Positions 23,579-34,934 are shown, counted from the stretch's first letter. The stretch: DNA of 64,000 nucleotides from Litoditis marina (GCA_964036275.1 OZ038437.1:16400090-16464089), one strand, 5' to 3'. Numbers and translations are program-made. Notes: generated by a model not told the origin, from the letters alone.

Positions 23579-24426
23579 CTAGTTAGTTTGATTGGGCTCG
23601 AGCGAATATAAATAATCTTCACTGCAAAGTAGATCAATCGTTTGAGCCTGTTCAGAACTAGTTTTTTTTATAAACTCCTTCTTTCGACAGAAAAAATTGT
23701 TAGTTGTGTTCAAATCGCCTGAATCATTCAATTTTATCATATAACATTGACCTTAAATTTGTACAGTATGCTTGGAATGATAGTTGGGTTGTAAATATAA
23801 TCTTTACAAGTCTCCACAGATAATGTTATTCATAGAAAGTGTTCATTTGAGAATGTGAATAGAATGCGAACTGTTACTCTGTTACTGTAGGAGTTCACGT
23901 AGGAATGGCGAGATCTATCTGAACAGTACGTTTTGTGTTTTTGTTGCCATCTGTTATACCGTAGCACCTACCTTTACACCTTATTCTCATTTATGTTGGT
24001 CTCGTTTAAATAGTGCGTTTATTGATTTTGTTATTTTCCTTTTTTCGTTTTATGCGCACAAACTCGCTCTGATTTTCCATTGAAAAAAAAGAAAATTGTT
24101 CATTGACTTCCATTGAATTCTGATTTTCCAATGAAAACATTGTTCCTATTACACTTTCATGGCCGATATATATAGTTTGTTTCACTAATACGTAGACTTC
24201 AACAGTATACGGACTGATACTCAAATAGAGTTTATAATGCTTTAGTAGACTTTTTGAAAACATTTTCTGATGGTTTGCAGTGATCACCTTGAAGTACAAA
24301 ATACGTCTAGATGTCACCTTTGGAAAAGTTTACCTACTGTGAGAGCTCATCAATAAGTAGAACAGACTGTATTCGTTCGTTTGTTTAGCCGAATCATGCA
24401 AAATTTGTCCTCAATACGTATTCATT

Positions 24427-24653
24427 ATAGTTCACACCATTCCTATTGATACTCCTACAGTAACCTTACAAACGTTCCGAAGGCTGTTGTGGATCTGAAA
24501 ATAATGTTCATGAAAAAAGCTCCTGTATCTCTACCTGAAAACGAGAAGGAGGTACAAAAATCCTCAACTTCTCCGATCAAAATTAAGTGAGCAAAACGGC
24601 TTGGAGTTTTCCACATCCTACTGTAGGAGTTTCAGTAGGAATGGAAAAGACTA
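24427..24653. repeat. 230-bp TIR MITE (CTCCTACAGTA / TACTGTAGGAG), copy 1
   Basis: Ends TATAGTTCACACCATTCCTA and TAGGAATGGAAAAGACTATA are inverted. Shares the ACGTTCCGAAGGCTGT and TCTCCGATCA internal motifs with 35570-35797. Solo ends occur near 1806, 16165, 16655 and 23880. Confidence 0.8.
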
Positions 24654-24715
24654 TACCATCCCGGTTGTGGGTTTGTAGTTTGATCTCGCTCTGATCAAAC
24701 TACAGACGTTGTTAG

Positions 24716-24841
24716 TTTTAGAGTAGGACGAATATGTGGACCAATCCCGTGTAAATGGTCCTTTAAACTGCAATTGAAAAATGTATTGCAGTTTAAAGGA
24801 CTGAAGCGTTGCGATTGGAGCACATAATCGTCCTTCTTTAA
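24716..24841. repeat. AAGAAGGACGATTATGTGG hairpin MITE, full copy
   Basis: Left end slightly decayed (AGAGTAGGACGAATATGTGG); right end ATAATCGTCCTTCTTTAA intact. Confidence 0.85.
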
Positions 24842-25204
24842 GCGGCAAGAACTACGTATAATGTTTGGAAAATTACGGTTATGTCCTATTACAAAAAGAT
24901 GGCTATATATCACATCATTCTTATTCAGATTCCTATACTTTCCAACTTTCAATTAATTTTATCTAACGAAAGTTGTAAGAAGGTTTTTGAACACACAATA
25001 GGAAGGAGTCGAATGCAAGAATTTTGAATCATTCCGACGATATTTACGACACTTTCCTGCCAAAGTTCTTCAAATTTCAATTTTGAACTTTTTTTTCCCA
25101 TTCTTCTTTGAATTAAAATATTTCTTAAAGGTGGAGAGAATGAGTTGTGATGGGTGTCACCTCTCTATCACCTACTTCTTATCTAAAGATGCATCAGCAG
25201 TTCT

Positions 25205-25317
25205 GATTAGCTGTTCAGTAGAAAAATGACGTGGAATTTTATCACGCCTTTACAGAACTGTGCACGACTCCTCATTAGAAGGCTAACTTCACGTGACTGT
25301 TCAATTTACGTCTAGTA
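25205..25317 (+). repeat. CACGTGAAACATGTTAAAC repeat, decayed copy
   Basis: The right half (TGTGCACGACTCCTCATTAG to TTTACGTCTAGTACATG) matches the family; the left half is degenerate. Confidence 0.6.
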
Positions 25318-25482
25318 CATGCTTCATTATACCACATCTTACAAATTATATCATATTCATGTTCTTCTCTCTTCACGTTCAAACCGTACATAATATCAAT
25401 TTGTATTGTTAACATACTCTCCCGGTTGTGTACACCATTAATGGTGCGTACCGAATTCAAACAAATATCCGTCTCTGGAATC

Positions 25483-25863
25483 AGGCCCTAAAGTTTGGGT
25501 TTGGGAGGCGCGGACGCTAACCACTAGGGTTGTTAATCGAGTTAAAAATTTCGAGTTTTCGGGTTTTCGAGTTTTGGGAAATTTCGAGTTTTCGAGTTTT
25601 CAAGGTTTGAGAAATTTCGAGTTCGACTCGACTCGAAAATTTTCGAATTTTTTCGAGTCGAGTCGATTTTTGAGTGGTTTCGGACCAAAAAATCCACTTT
25701 TTGATTCAAAAATTTAACGTTTTGAATTTTCGCGTCTAATATTTCTAGTTTTCGAGTTTTCGAGTTATGGGAAATTTCGAGTTTTCGAGTTTTGGCAGAA
25801 ATCCAGTTTTCGAGTTTCGAGTTCGAATCGACTCGAAAATTTTCGACTAACCACTGTAGCAAC
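25483..25863 (-). repeat. tRNA-derived SINE-like copy, interrupted
   Basis: The SINE halves are 25483-25525 and 25847-25863, reading on the minus strand GCCCAGTTGCTACAGTGGTT and then AGCGTCCGCGCCTCCCAAAC. They are separated by the 25526-25846 insertion. Confidence 0.7.
25526..25846. mobile_element. TTCGA-rich transposon with 9-bp target duplication
   Basis: The segment is flanked by CTAACCACT at 25517-25525 and again at 25847-25855. Removing it restores a continuous tRNA-SINE, so the borders are well defined. It starts AGGGTTGTTAATCGAG, is dense in TTTTCGAG repeats with internal inverted TCGACTCGA motifs, and encodes nothing credible. A 9-bp duplication fits Mutator-like elements; the class is inferred from that length only. 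Confidence 0.75.
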
Positions 25864-26286
25864 TGGGCTTATAGCATTGTTGTTGACGAATCGTACAGAT
25901 GTGTTCCTACACAGCACAAATGAGATATACTATACCGTTGCCTTTCTTTAAGCGACAACTATAAACAGTGCCGTATTGAAGCATTCTCAGCTATATATAC
26001 CCCAGTGTACCCTGTCGCACTTTTGTGTATATCATACTATTTTATCACTTTCGAAATGTATAAATCTGTATAAAACGATTGTGAAACCAGCTCAAACTTT
26101 TCGAGAACGATTCTGAAAAGTCGAGAAATATCTGTTTCATTTCTATTCATTAATTTGAAACTCTAGTCTGCTATTGTTGTCAACTTTCCTGTTGTTTTTG
26201 TTACTGCTCATGGGTTCCAACCATTTGTCTTCTTCTATTCTTTGTCATCTTTAGGTTTCATTTCTTTGCAAAAACGACTGGAAAAC

Positions 26287-29200
26287 ATGTATCCATATCA
26301 GTTCAATGATAAACTGAGGGTAAGTTGTGTGTGAACTTAAAGAAGGACGATTATGTGGTCCAATCGCAACGCTTCAGTCCTTTAAACTGCAATACATTTT
26401 TCAATTGCATTTTGAAGGACCGATGACCCGGGATTGGTCCACATAATCGTCCTGCTTTAAGGGACCGTTTCTCTTAAATTTGGAGGTTTGAGCTAGTCGA
26501 TATTGTTCACATTAAAAACCAAAATCATTCATATAGCTGTCAACTTTCTGTCTTGCTCCGTGTGCTCAAAAATGCGGCGCGACCACGCGCACGTACATAC
26601 ACCGCCGAGTTCACCTACGTACAAAATTTTCAAAATGCCCACAAAATTACAAAACCATATTCAAAACATGGCCAAAATTACTATCATGAAATCTGTAAAG
26701 AAAGATTTGTAAATATCATGAAAACTACAAGTAGTGATAGATTAAGGATTGCTGCATTACAGTAACCAAAATCCTCATGACTTTTATTTTGCTCCGTAAT
26801 ACTGTAATTTGTTGAACTCTCTTTACGTAAGGTATGAACTTTCATCTCAAAACAGAATTAATGCCTTTTCTAATTTTTCAAAAATTACCTACATTGCACA
26901 TTATAGAGGTACGGTCCCTTTAAAGGGGGGTTGCATTGAATACCGAATTTGGCTAACGGAGTTAGCCAAAAAGGCACGAGAGTCGGAGAAGTGCGTGCAA
27001 TCAATAGTCATTCACTTCAAATCATCCTCTTCGTTTTTGACAGCGAGTAAAAATTTGTGAAATTTTGAAAACAGAGCTCTGCACTGGACATTCTGTTAAG
27101 AATAAACCATATATCGATTTGTCTCAGTCCGATCTTTTATTTGAAAGATTAATGCAGTCCCCCTTTAAGAATAAGTGTTGCCTAAAGAACACCATACGTA
27201 ATTTGTATTGTAAGGCTTTTCTCAATATACAGTTTTTACGCTAGTCAACAATAATATCGCGCGCAGCGCGGAGCGCTGCGCAGATTAGTTTTTGATCACA
27301 ACATTGCGGACTTTCGAAAGTGGTTTTATGCCATTTTCTCAAAAATTCCTGAACGGTTTTTTGAGATTTTTATAGAGAGAGATAGAGGAGGAGAGGTTCT
27401 ATCATTGTTCTGAGTGATATTCAATGTGCGATTAGTGATCTACAGTTATTGTGAAAATCGTCTCGCAAAAATGTCTCCCGACAGCCGCTGCACGGCTGCC
27501 GCAAAACCAACGAATTGTATCGACTCGTTTGAAATTTGGGATATAGTTAGAAACAGCATCGAAAATTTTGGACGAATCAATCAACATTGAGCCATTTTAT
27601 GGCCCTGGAGATATTGCTCTTAGACGCTTTGACAACTACTTCTAGATGTGTGGAGTGAGCTGTTGTTCCGCGTTTCGGTAGTTTAAATAGATTAAAACAT
27701 ATTGGGAAGGCAATTGTCTTAATCTGTAGAGATCCTGGCTTCATAAAAAAGTTAATCGAACAAAAACAAAAATGATGTCTGTGAAGGGATTCGAACCTCG
27801 GCCTACTGGGCGGTAGTGCGCTGCTCTCCCGACTGAAGTTTTTTATACGAATAGACTCTGAAGCCTGAACGACGCGAGGAAAAAACCCGATGTTGATATC
27901 AACTAGGGAATCTACTAGCGTTTCGGGTTACGGTAGCTGAAGTATTGACGCGGGCAACGGTTATTCTTAAATTTCATATTGAATGTTAGCAACTTAATAA
28001 ATTAAGCTTTTACCAAAATAGAGTACTTAAAATAAGTACTTCTGGAATAGTTATACATTCATTGCCATTTTGTACAACTATTGTTGTTAGGCAATATCGC
28101 GATTTGATGAATTGTCGTTTCATGAATACAGCTCCCCTATAAACGCCAGTGTGTCGTATCTAGTACAGGTTACGCGAATGCCGCAAGCGTGGGAATATAC
28201 CATAGAGCCGCGTGAATACCGTAAGACCTTGGAAAACTACTAGATTATTTTTCAGAGCTAGCGTATCTACTAGCGTTCAGGCTTCAGAGTACTTACTCTT
28301 TTTTTCTTTTATGGGGTTTTCCTGAAATTTTGCCGGAAAATCTTTAGCAAACACATTTACCCAAAAGATAGTACAATTAACGGAAAAATAGAAATACAAA
28401 ACAGTCATTGGCAATTTGGAATGTGAATTTGAAATATTTGTGATACTCATCAACTATTTTCAGACGAGAATTCACTATGTGAAGCAGGCTCACATGTTCA
28501 CTCTATTCTTCGTCTTAATATTCATTTCTAACGTTTTTATGTACTTTGTGGAGATCTTGCTCGGTTTATCGATGGTAGTTCCTCCACCACTTGGTCTCAG
28601 ATCGGGAATGATCAGAGAAAGACGTTTCTTCACATATTCCGTTTATATCGTACGTTTTCAATAATAATAATAATAATAATAATATTAATAATAAGTTACA
28701 TTTATCGTCACATTTATCACACAAAACGCAACCACGATACGCTATTTGACATGGTATGTTTCAAACAATTCAATCGACAAACGTCTTCCATGCACTATGA
28801 TACAATCACAAAAATTTGCTCTCAAATTTTGAACTGTTTAACAACCCTGTTTCAGATGATATACTTAATCAGAACAGTTCTCGGACTGACATTCTATATT
28901 TCTGCTTTCTCGGCCAACCATTCAAGTGCGGATATTGATGTTTCAACACTCGCGATAGGTTAGAAGGTTTTCTCAACTCTGTCTGGAAACCAAAACATGT
29001 TGAAACCGAAATTATTGAATTCTTGATTAGAGAAATTCCTCCTGACTTTTCGACGACGGATTACTGTAGGAGGACATGGATTGGTGAAACAGAGTATACC
29101 ACTGTTCGACACAGCTCCACGCGAAACTCAGCAATGGAAATTGTAGTTCCAATTGAGTTTTAATCGATAATACTGGTGATCAACTGCACAGTCACGTGAA

Positions 29201-29516
29201 ATATGTTAAACACAGCAGAACTCAGAAACGTGCGATGACAAAGTGCACGATGCCTCACTAGAATGTTAACTTCACGTGACTATTCAATTTACTTCTAGTA
29301 TAATTGAACATTTGTGGAGGGACCACTGTGAAAAGTTACAAAAAAAAGAATGTGTATAAAAAAGTGTGTTACTGTATGTTTCCAGAGACGATTGTTCTCG
29401 TAACTTGCATTGTATCTTGTACTGCAAGTGTTATTCTATCCTGCTATCAACTTCGTCTTATATGGATTTTTTTGAATAGGAAGAGATGCATTACTTGCAT
29501 GCACATTTTCTCGTGA
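26287..29516 (+). CDS. Small multi-pass membrane protein, unrecognised (150 aa)
   Basis: Exons 26287-26319, 28464-28649, 28856-28958 and 29386-29516 join in phase with consensus splice sites and end at TGA. After a short cytosolic-looking start (MYPYQFNDKLR) the protein has at least three hydrophobic segments: MFTLFFVLIFISNVFMYFVE, then YIMIYLIRTVLGLTFYISAF across the exon 2/3 junction, and ETIVLVTCIVSCTASVILSC. A basic loop (RERRFF) separates the first two, and the tail is Cys/Arg-rich. I recognise no family. It could be a four-TM nematode protein or a shortened receptor relative, being next to a chemoreceptor pseudogene. The 2.1-kb first intron is packed with MITEs (26337-28290). The start is the only ATG in exon 1. 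Confidence 0.65.
26337..26460. repeat. AAGAAGGACGATTATGTGG hairpin MITE, full copy
   Basis: From TTAAAGAAGGACGATTATG to CATAATCGTCCTGCTTTAA. Its right TTTAA is shared with the next element at 26459. Confidence 0.85.
26459..26924 (-). repeat. 470-bp MITE with TTAAAGGGACCG termini, copy 2
   Basis: Inverted copy of 10436-10908, from TTAAGGGACCGTTTCTC to GAGGTACGGTCCCTTTAAAG. It abuts MITEs on both sides. Confidence 0.85.
26922..27170 (-). repeat. MITE family with TTAAAGGGGGG termini, copy 2
   Basis: Inverted copy of 856-1109, from TTTAAAGGGGGGTTGCATTG to TGCAGTCCCCCTTTAA. Confidence 0.8.
27783..27835 (-). repeat. tRNA-like sequence (SINE fragment or decayed tRNA)
   Basis: Minus strand reads TCAGTCGGGAGAGCAGCGC (D-arm like) and CCGAGGTTCGAATCCCTTC (T-arm like, perfect GGTTCGAATCC B box). 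The left acceptor arm and anticodon arm are not convincing. It abuts the TIR element starting at 27855. Confidence 0.5.
27855..28290. mobile_element. TIR element with 17-bp perfect ends
   Basis: ACTCTGAAGCCTGAACG at 27855-27871 is exactly inverted at 28274-28290, and CTACTAGCG occurs internally at both ends. About 436 bp, no coding content. A related motif (CGTATCTAGTAC) also occurs near 40725. Confidence 0.75.
29181..29304 (+). repeat. CACGTGAAACATGTTAAAC repeat copy
   Basis: Full copy in the last intron of the membrane-protein gene, from CAACTGCACAGTCACGTGAA to TTACTTCTAGTATAAT. Confidence 0.75.
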
Positions 29517-29692
29517 TTACTCAGCATCCCCTGAGAGTCACGTAAACATTTGTTCGAAAGTTGTTTGTTGTTTTTAATTTGACTGTAACTGTGTTCAGAC
29601 TAAATATATCGTAATTTAGATCGTTACGATGTCAAACTATTGCATTCCGGTCTTGCGAAAAGTTGTTAATCTTGAAGTTGTTTTCTGTTATA

Positions 29693-29928
29693 GTTGGTTC
29701 CACCCACTTATAACCCTCTACAGTAACCTACTATCTCTTCCAGGTCAAAGTTTGGTATATTAGCGTATTCAGAACTTCTCAAAATGTTGATAGTGTCGTC
29801 TGCATGTTTTCTACTACTGACTCTGAAAATTTAAAACCAAAGAAATGACTTTTTTCATTAGAAAACACCCCCTTGAATAATTGACGGATTACTGTAGGAG
29901 TACATCGATTGGTGAAACAGACTATATT
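29693..29928. repeat. 240-bp MITE (CTACAGTAAT family), intact reference copy
   Basis: Runs from TATAGTTGGTTCCACCCAC to GATTGGTGAAACAGACTATA. It is the uninterrupted version of the element split at 34934/39350. Confidence 0.85.
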
Positions 29929-30581
29929 AAAACTCGCATTGAAAATTGTGCAAGAAGTAGGAGAATAAAAAAATTTAGTTGACAGAATAATGTGTCTGAT
30001 ACTACCTCACTACAGAACTATAGTTGACATAAATTCTACTGGAACTCTAACAGTACAAATAAAAAATTTCCAATGAATGTTCAGTGATGAAAACTTCAAG
30101 TTCGGCGAAATCACTTTCGAACACTCTTTGTAATCTTTTCACGAAGATTGTTCGCATATGTTTATATTGTTTTCATGAATTAAATTTTTCGATACTCATA
30201 ATAATGTATTGAATCAATTTTCGCAAAGTTTTCAACTAGTTTAGTTCAGTTTTCGATGTTTTCGAAAAAAATCGACATTTTGGAAAACATGGTAAGTTAA
30301 GCGTCCCATGAGATTTTTCATAGAGAACATCCCAACTTGGAACTTGGACCTTGGTTCGAAATCAAATATAACGTTCCCATAACTGTCACGTGAAATAACA
30401 AGTCAAACGTAACCAAGACTACACAGTAATTTATTACCTACCAATTACTAATTAATTGCATATCGGGCAATTTAAGTACAGTTACTATGCTATGTTTTAC
30501 GAGTGTGTATTGCAGATTTAATTAACATTGAATTTTTTCATTTCCACTAAACAAGTACGTTCTGATTACAACTCTAATCCG

Positions 30582-30911
30582 TTTAAAGAAGGACGGTTAT
30601 GTGGACCAATCGCAGCGGTTCAGGCCTTTAAACTGTGATACATTTTTCAATTGCAGTTTAAAGAAGCGATTTCTATAAGTTCGCTTAGGCACGTAGATGT
30701 TGCCTCGAAGGTTTTTAATCTTTCAAATTCGATTCTCATTTCCTAATTGTTTTCTAGAACTTTGTGAGAGACTTTTGCATCGTAAAATAAGTTATGGGCG
30801 ATTATGTGAACCAATCCCGTGACATCGGTCCTAAAACCTGCAATTTGAAATTTTTCAATTTTTTTTAGGAGTGAAGCGTTGGGATTGGACCACGTAATCG
30901 TCCTTCTTTGA
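30582..30911. repeat. Two decayed hairpin MITE copies
   Basis: 30582-30672 is a left-end fragment (TTAAAGAAGGACGGTTATG) and 30792-30911 a nearly complete but diverged copy ending CGTCCTTCTTTGA. Confidence 0.7.
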
Positions 30912-30951
30912 GCAAGATTACCCAAAAATATGACATATATAGTGTAGTGTT

Positions 30952-31079
30952 GGTCAATTGAACAATCACGTGAAAGATATTACACACAGCAGAACTCAGA
31001 CATGTGCAACGACCAAGAAAAGTGCACGAATCCTCATCGAATGCTCACTTCACGAAACCTTTCCGTTCACTTATAATAT
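30952..31079 (+). repeat. CACGTGAAACATGTTAAAC repeat, decayed copy
   Basis: Contains CAATCACGTGAAAGATAT, CACAGCAGAACTCAGA and CTCATCGAATGCTCACTTCA, ending just upstream of the pseudogene start at 31117. Confidence 0.65.
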
Positions 31080-31380
31080 ATGTCATTTCAAGAGTCTAAC
31101 AGCAACTGATCATAAAATGGACAGTATTTCGGAGTTTTTCCTTGTATACGAGGCAAACTTGATGGGTTTGTTGATCAGCGTTTTATGTATCATATTTATA
31201 ATCATCTACATACCTGTACTAACGGTCAGTTGCACGTTTATTTACGGAATACTACAGTTTCAACATTTTTGATAGCAAATTGCTACAAGTAGACAAAAAC
31301 TTGAATAAAAATCTTGAATGTTCGGAAAAACTTTAGGTGAGACAGAAAGGAATGAATCAATGAATCCTAACGAGGTACCG

Positions 31381-31549
31381 GAGTACGTATGCTAGATGAT
31401 CCCGGCACCTTCATCCCATCCTGCGTCTCTCGCCCTGCCTCACTATTTCTTTTCTCTTACATCCCGGCGGGATGCAAGAGCAGAGAAATAGCGTATGTTC
31501 GAGGAGACAGGATGGGATGAAGGGCCGGGATCTTCTAGCATACGTACTC
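31381..31549. repeat. GAGTACGTATGCTAGA palindromic MITE, copy 4
   Basis: Ends GAGTACGTATGCTAGATGAT and TCTTCTAGCATACGTACTC are inverted, with ATCCCGGCGGGAT at the centre. Confidence 0.85.
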
Positions 31550-33129
31550 GGGTTACCCGAACATGACGAAGCGCGGGCTAAATTAGGCAAAACTATGTGC
31601 ACTAATAGATAATTATGGGCTTCAGTTCAATTGAGAAAGTTTCGAAACAATACAATTTCAGTTTACATAGTTGTTAATTCCACAGCGAGCTCATACGAAA
31701 TAAGTTGCACATCGCGCTGTGTGTAGTTTGTTGCATTTCGATCAGAGTTAGAACTAGATCAAACTACAACGAAGATTCGATCATTCTCACTATATTATAC
31801 AATTGAGTTTTATTAGTTCAATAGAATTGCGTTTGAATAAATTCAGATAGGGTGAAGTTTCATAATCTAAAGCTTTACGGACTTCAAACCTATAATAGTT
31901 GTAGATTTTCGCATTCGAGCCTGAACTTCGGAAACATTGTGCCTACAAAATCATGATTCATATTGGAATAGCTGATGTAATTCAGCTTCTTGCTCATTTG
32001 CAACTTGGAGTTCATCAGATGACTTTTGACTTCTGGAGTGCGAAATTTCACAAAATTCCATTCCTGATTAAAAAGGTTCGTTTCGCAAAAGTACGTTGTT
32101 TATTGAGTCAATACTAAATATAGAGTTCGATCTTTCCAACGCAAGCCTAATGAAATTGCTCGAAATGCCTAGATAACTAAGGTTCGTAGTAGGAAAACTT
32201 ATAACTTTATAATATATTTCATATTTTCCCACTTCCTCTCTTTCTTCTGTAACTATACTCTATACGGTGTATGTCTCCCTGTTCCGCTGTGTTATTAGTT
32301 TGATCCCTTTTCGGAACGGCAAATCGATAACTAGAACAAAGATGTGGACCGCCCGTATTCTCAATTTTTTTAAATAGGTGAAATAATTGTGTTCAAATTC
32401 GGTTTGGGAGTTTACAAGCAGATAAACCACAAAAAACAGCAGAACGAAAAAACCGCAAACAAAAGCATAGTTATTTGACCTGGCCTAGTTATGTATGACT
32501 TTTGACCTACCCAGGTTTTCGGGGCCTCCATGATAGCTTCCTGGTGGTGCATGATTTAGTTTCTGATTTTTCTCAACTTCAATCGACTTAGTGTAATCGT
32601 ATTATCCAAATACTCTCGGATTCTTCAGACCAAATATCTCTTGGTGGTGAGTATTTGAAGTAGTAAACGTCACAACATTCAATGAAACACCTTATAGTCG
32701 TCACCCACGGAAAGGTGGGAGGGTACTGTGTATCTCACTTTCCGCTGTGCACGCTGTGTCTTCGAATCCAAATTTGTTCGGGCGAGCGACAGGAATTTAT
32801 AAGTTTGGCACTCACCATATCACCTCGTGTTTTGCTTCAATCGATAAAAAGAGGATGTTTCAAGTGGAGCGTACAATGGATGGCTCTTTGTACTCATTCC
32901 TTACCGCGTCAAAGTTTATCAACGTTGAATTCTACAATACAAATGTGGTGGTGAGTGAGGCAAACTGGCACTCCTACCGTACACAGTCAAAACACTGTTT
33001 TCAGCTGCAAACAAACTTTTTTGGTCAAAGATAATCTCCTTGTTATAGGGAATTTCAAACTATTACGAGAACTTTGAACCTTTTCGACAATGCGGTATAC
33101 GGTACGACTGTCAGTTTCAATGAAATAAA

Positions 33130-33330
33130 CTAGATAGTACCTATTTTCCCATAAAGACAGCAGAGGGCTCGATTGATTGAGCGATGCGGGGCGAGCGGTC
33201 GTTCATTAGTTGCCAACAGACGAGAGAGTGTGTAGATCTATGATGCGCAGACAAGCTGGCCGCTCGCCAAACCCCGCCCCCTACCAAATTGACCGTACGC
33301 TGTCCACAACGATTTGACAAAACCTATACA
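33130..33330. repeat. CGATGCGGGGCGAGCGGTCG MITE, copy 1
   Basis: About 200 bp with opposing GGGGCGAGCGGTCG and CTGGCCGCTCGCCAAACCCC. The inverted copy is at 39898-40090. It ends just before the acceptor of the fourth pseudogene exon. Confidence 0.75.
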
Positions 33331-33660
33331 TGTTTCAGACAGCGTTTTTGGTGGGATATTTGGTTTTTCTGACAGTTTTTGGACTGGAGCTCCACCCGAA
33401 AATCAGCTTTGTCTACGACCCTTGGCTCCCTTCGTGGGAGCACAAGGGAAGATACCTTCACATCGCCAAATTCTTGGATGATTTCCGACAACATATTGTC
33501 ATCGCAGTGGTGGTTTCTGCGGTGGTTTCCTATACATCCATACTGTTTCACATCACGTATCTGGTATAGTTTTCACTTAAAGAAAGACAGGGGTATACTG
33601 TATATCTCACTTTCTGCTGTGTAAGAACACTCCTATACTATTCGTCAACAACTTTGCATA

Positions 33661-33735
33661 AGCCCAGTTGGTATAATGGTTAGCGAACGCGCTTCCCAAA
33701 GTTTTGGGCCTAGTTCGAGTATCACAAGAGGCAGA
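33661..33735 (+). repeat. tRNA-derived SINE-like copy
   Basis: CCCAGTTGGTATAATGGTTA (A-box-like) and CCTAGTTCGAGTATCACAAG (B-box-like), followed by AGGCAGATATTTTT. The preceding 33580-33650 holds the linked AAAGAAAGACAGGGGTATAC and GCTGTGTAAGAACAC motifs. Confidence 0.65.
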
Positions 33736-34602
33736 TATTTTTTTTGAAATTGGCACGCACTACAGGGAATCTGAACACTGAACTTGTGAAATGATGATTC
33801 GGGTTTGGTCGACTAAAATGTGTGAAATTCACTCAAATTGGCACAGAAACAACAAATTATTCAAAAGTTTCTCTAGTTTAGTGACGTTTCGTCTGTACGT
33901 TGGTTTTCCAATAAATATTTCTGAATCAGAGTCTTTATAAGGAGGTGGTTTGATCTCATTGGGGTTGTCTCCCTAACGGAATAACAACTAGTTCTGTTTT
34001 CGGGAATATTATATTATTTGGTGTCCCAATTATTGTAATCTAAAATTTTCAGGCCAAACAAAAACTATCGAAGCGAGAGAGAAGCCTTACAATTCAGGTA
34101 AGCAACTAACACAATCCAAGCGACAAATAGCTATTTCTGTTCTTGTAAACTTTTCATTTGACTTCAAATGAACAGAGAGTCTTCAATACTCATAAAGTCT
34201 TTCGGGATCTAGGCGCCGGGATACCTGTGCACACCGGCCAAAACGTTTGGAACTAGGTCATATAAAAACTTGTAGTTGCATTCTTTTTGTGTTGTCGAAC
34301 AGAGTTTTGACTTTCCAATACGAAAGATACAACGCGTTGTATTCTAAATTTACAATTTGTTTTGAACAGTAAAAAATGGCACTCCACAACCAGATCTCAT
34401 GAATTCATTCAAAACCTAATGTTTTCAGTGTTCGAGTGTGGTCATTTTGTTCTCATTTACCTATATTTTCTGGATTCACATTCTGCCGCACATCGTGTGG
34501 CAAAATTTCGACTGATCTTACTTGTCGGAAATTTTCTGGATTCTCATTAATGGGATGAATCCTGTGATGTATCTCATCTTCAACAAGTTAGTTTTCGCCT
34601 AA

Positions 34603-34822
34603 ATTTAACTTAGATTTGTTCAGAATTTCTCGAGAACGCCTCAAGAGTTCATGATCCTTCCTTAAAATTGAACAACTTGAGAAAAAAAATCTTCTCTAAA
34701 AACGCAAGCATAACGCAGAACCATGTATGTCTGCGTCACTGAGAATGGGCATAGTGTTCGTTTTTCACCTGTGTTACCCTATCAGTGTTTGTAGTTTGAT
34801 CCCAGTCACTTTAGTACAGATA
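34603..34822. other. Short intergenic DNA after the receptor pseudogene
   Basis: Nothing recognised apart from a GTAGTTTGATCCC motif near 34790 that recurs beside repeats across the window. Confidence 0.5.
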
Positions 34823-34934
34823 TATAGTTTGTTCCACCCACTTATAACATTCTACAGTAATCTGCTATCTCTTCCAGGTCAAAGTTTGGTATATTAGCGT
34901 ATTCAGAAGTCCTCAAAATGTTGATAGTGTCTTC
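34823..34934. repeat. Left half of split 240-bp MITE
   Basis: Matches the first half of 29693-29928 (TATAGTTTGTTCCACCCACT through AAAATGTTGATAGTGTC) and stops where the 4.4-kb element begins. Confidence 0.85.

Larger units (their letters stand above)
23579..26286. other. Intergenic interval with MITEs and a nested SINE
   Basis: No gene supported. Holds a 230-bp TIR element (24427-24653), a hairpin MITE (24716-24841), a CACGTGAAAC-type repeat end (about 25205-25317), and a tRNA-SINE interrupted by another element (25483-25863). The rest is A/T-rich DNA without recognisable content. Confidence 0.6.
31117..34602 (+). pseudogene. SRT-type 7TM chemoreceptor pseudogene
   Basis: Six exon blocks give seven helices in order. 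31117-31224 is TM1 (LISVLCIIFIIIYIPVLT). 31905-32075 is TM2 (CAYKIMIHIGIADVIQLL). 32515-32646 is TM3 (GASMIASWWCMI, stop, FLIFLNFNRL). 33339-33563 is TM4, the FVYDPWLP loop and TM5. 34053-34097 is the KLSKRERSLTIQ loop. 34429-34602 is TM6 and TM7 (MNPVMYLIFN). The TM1 GxxxxxxxxIIYIP pattern and the YDP loop fit the nematode SRT family. TAG at 32557-32559 falls inside TM3 and TGA at 34513-34515 between TM6 and TM7, with reading frame and splice sites otherwise intact, so decay is recent. Sequencing error at both places is less likely. A palindromic MITE lies in intron 1 (31381-31549) and other repeats fill the introns. Confidence 0.8.

Noticed and set aside
32747..33034. Extra exon of the SRT pseudogene (MFQVERTMDGSLYSF)
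   Set aside because: TM3 and TM4 join without it, its start overlaps a SINE-linked repeat tail, and it adds no receptor motif.
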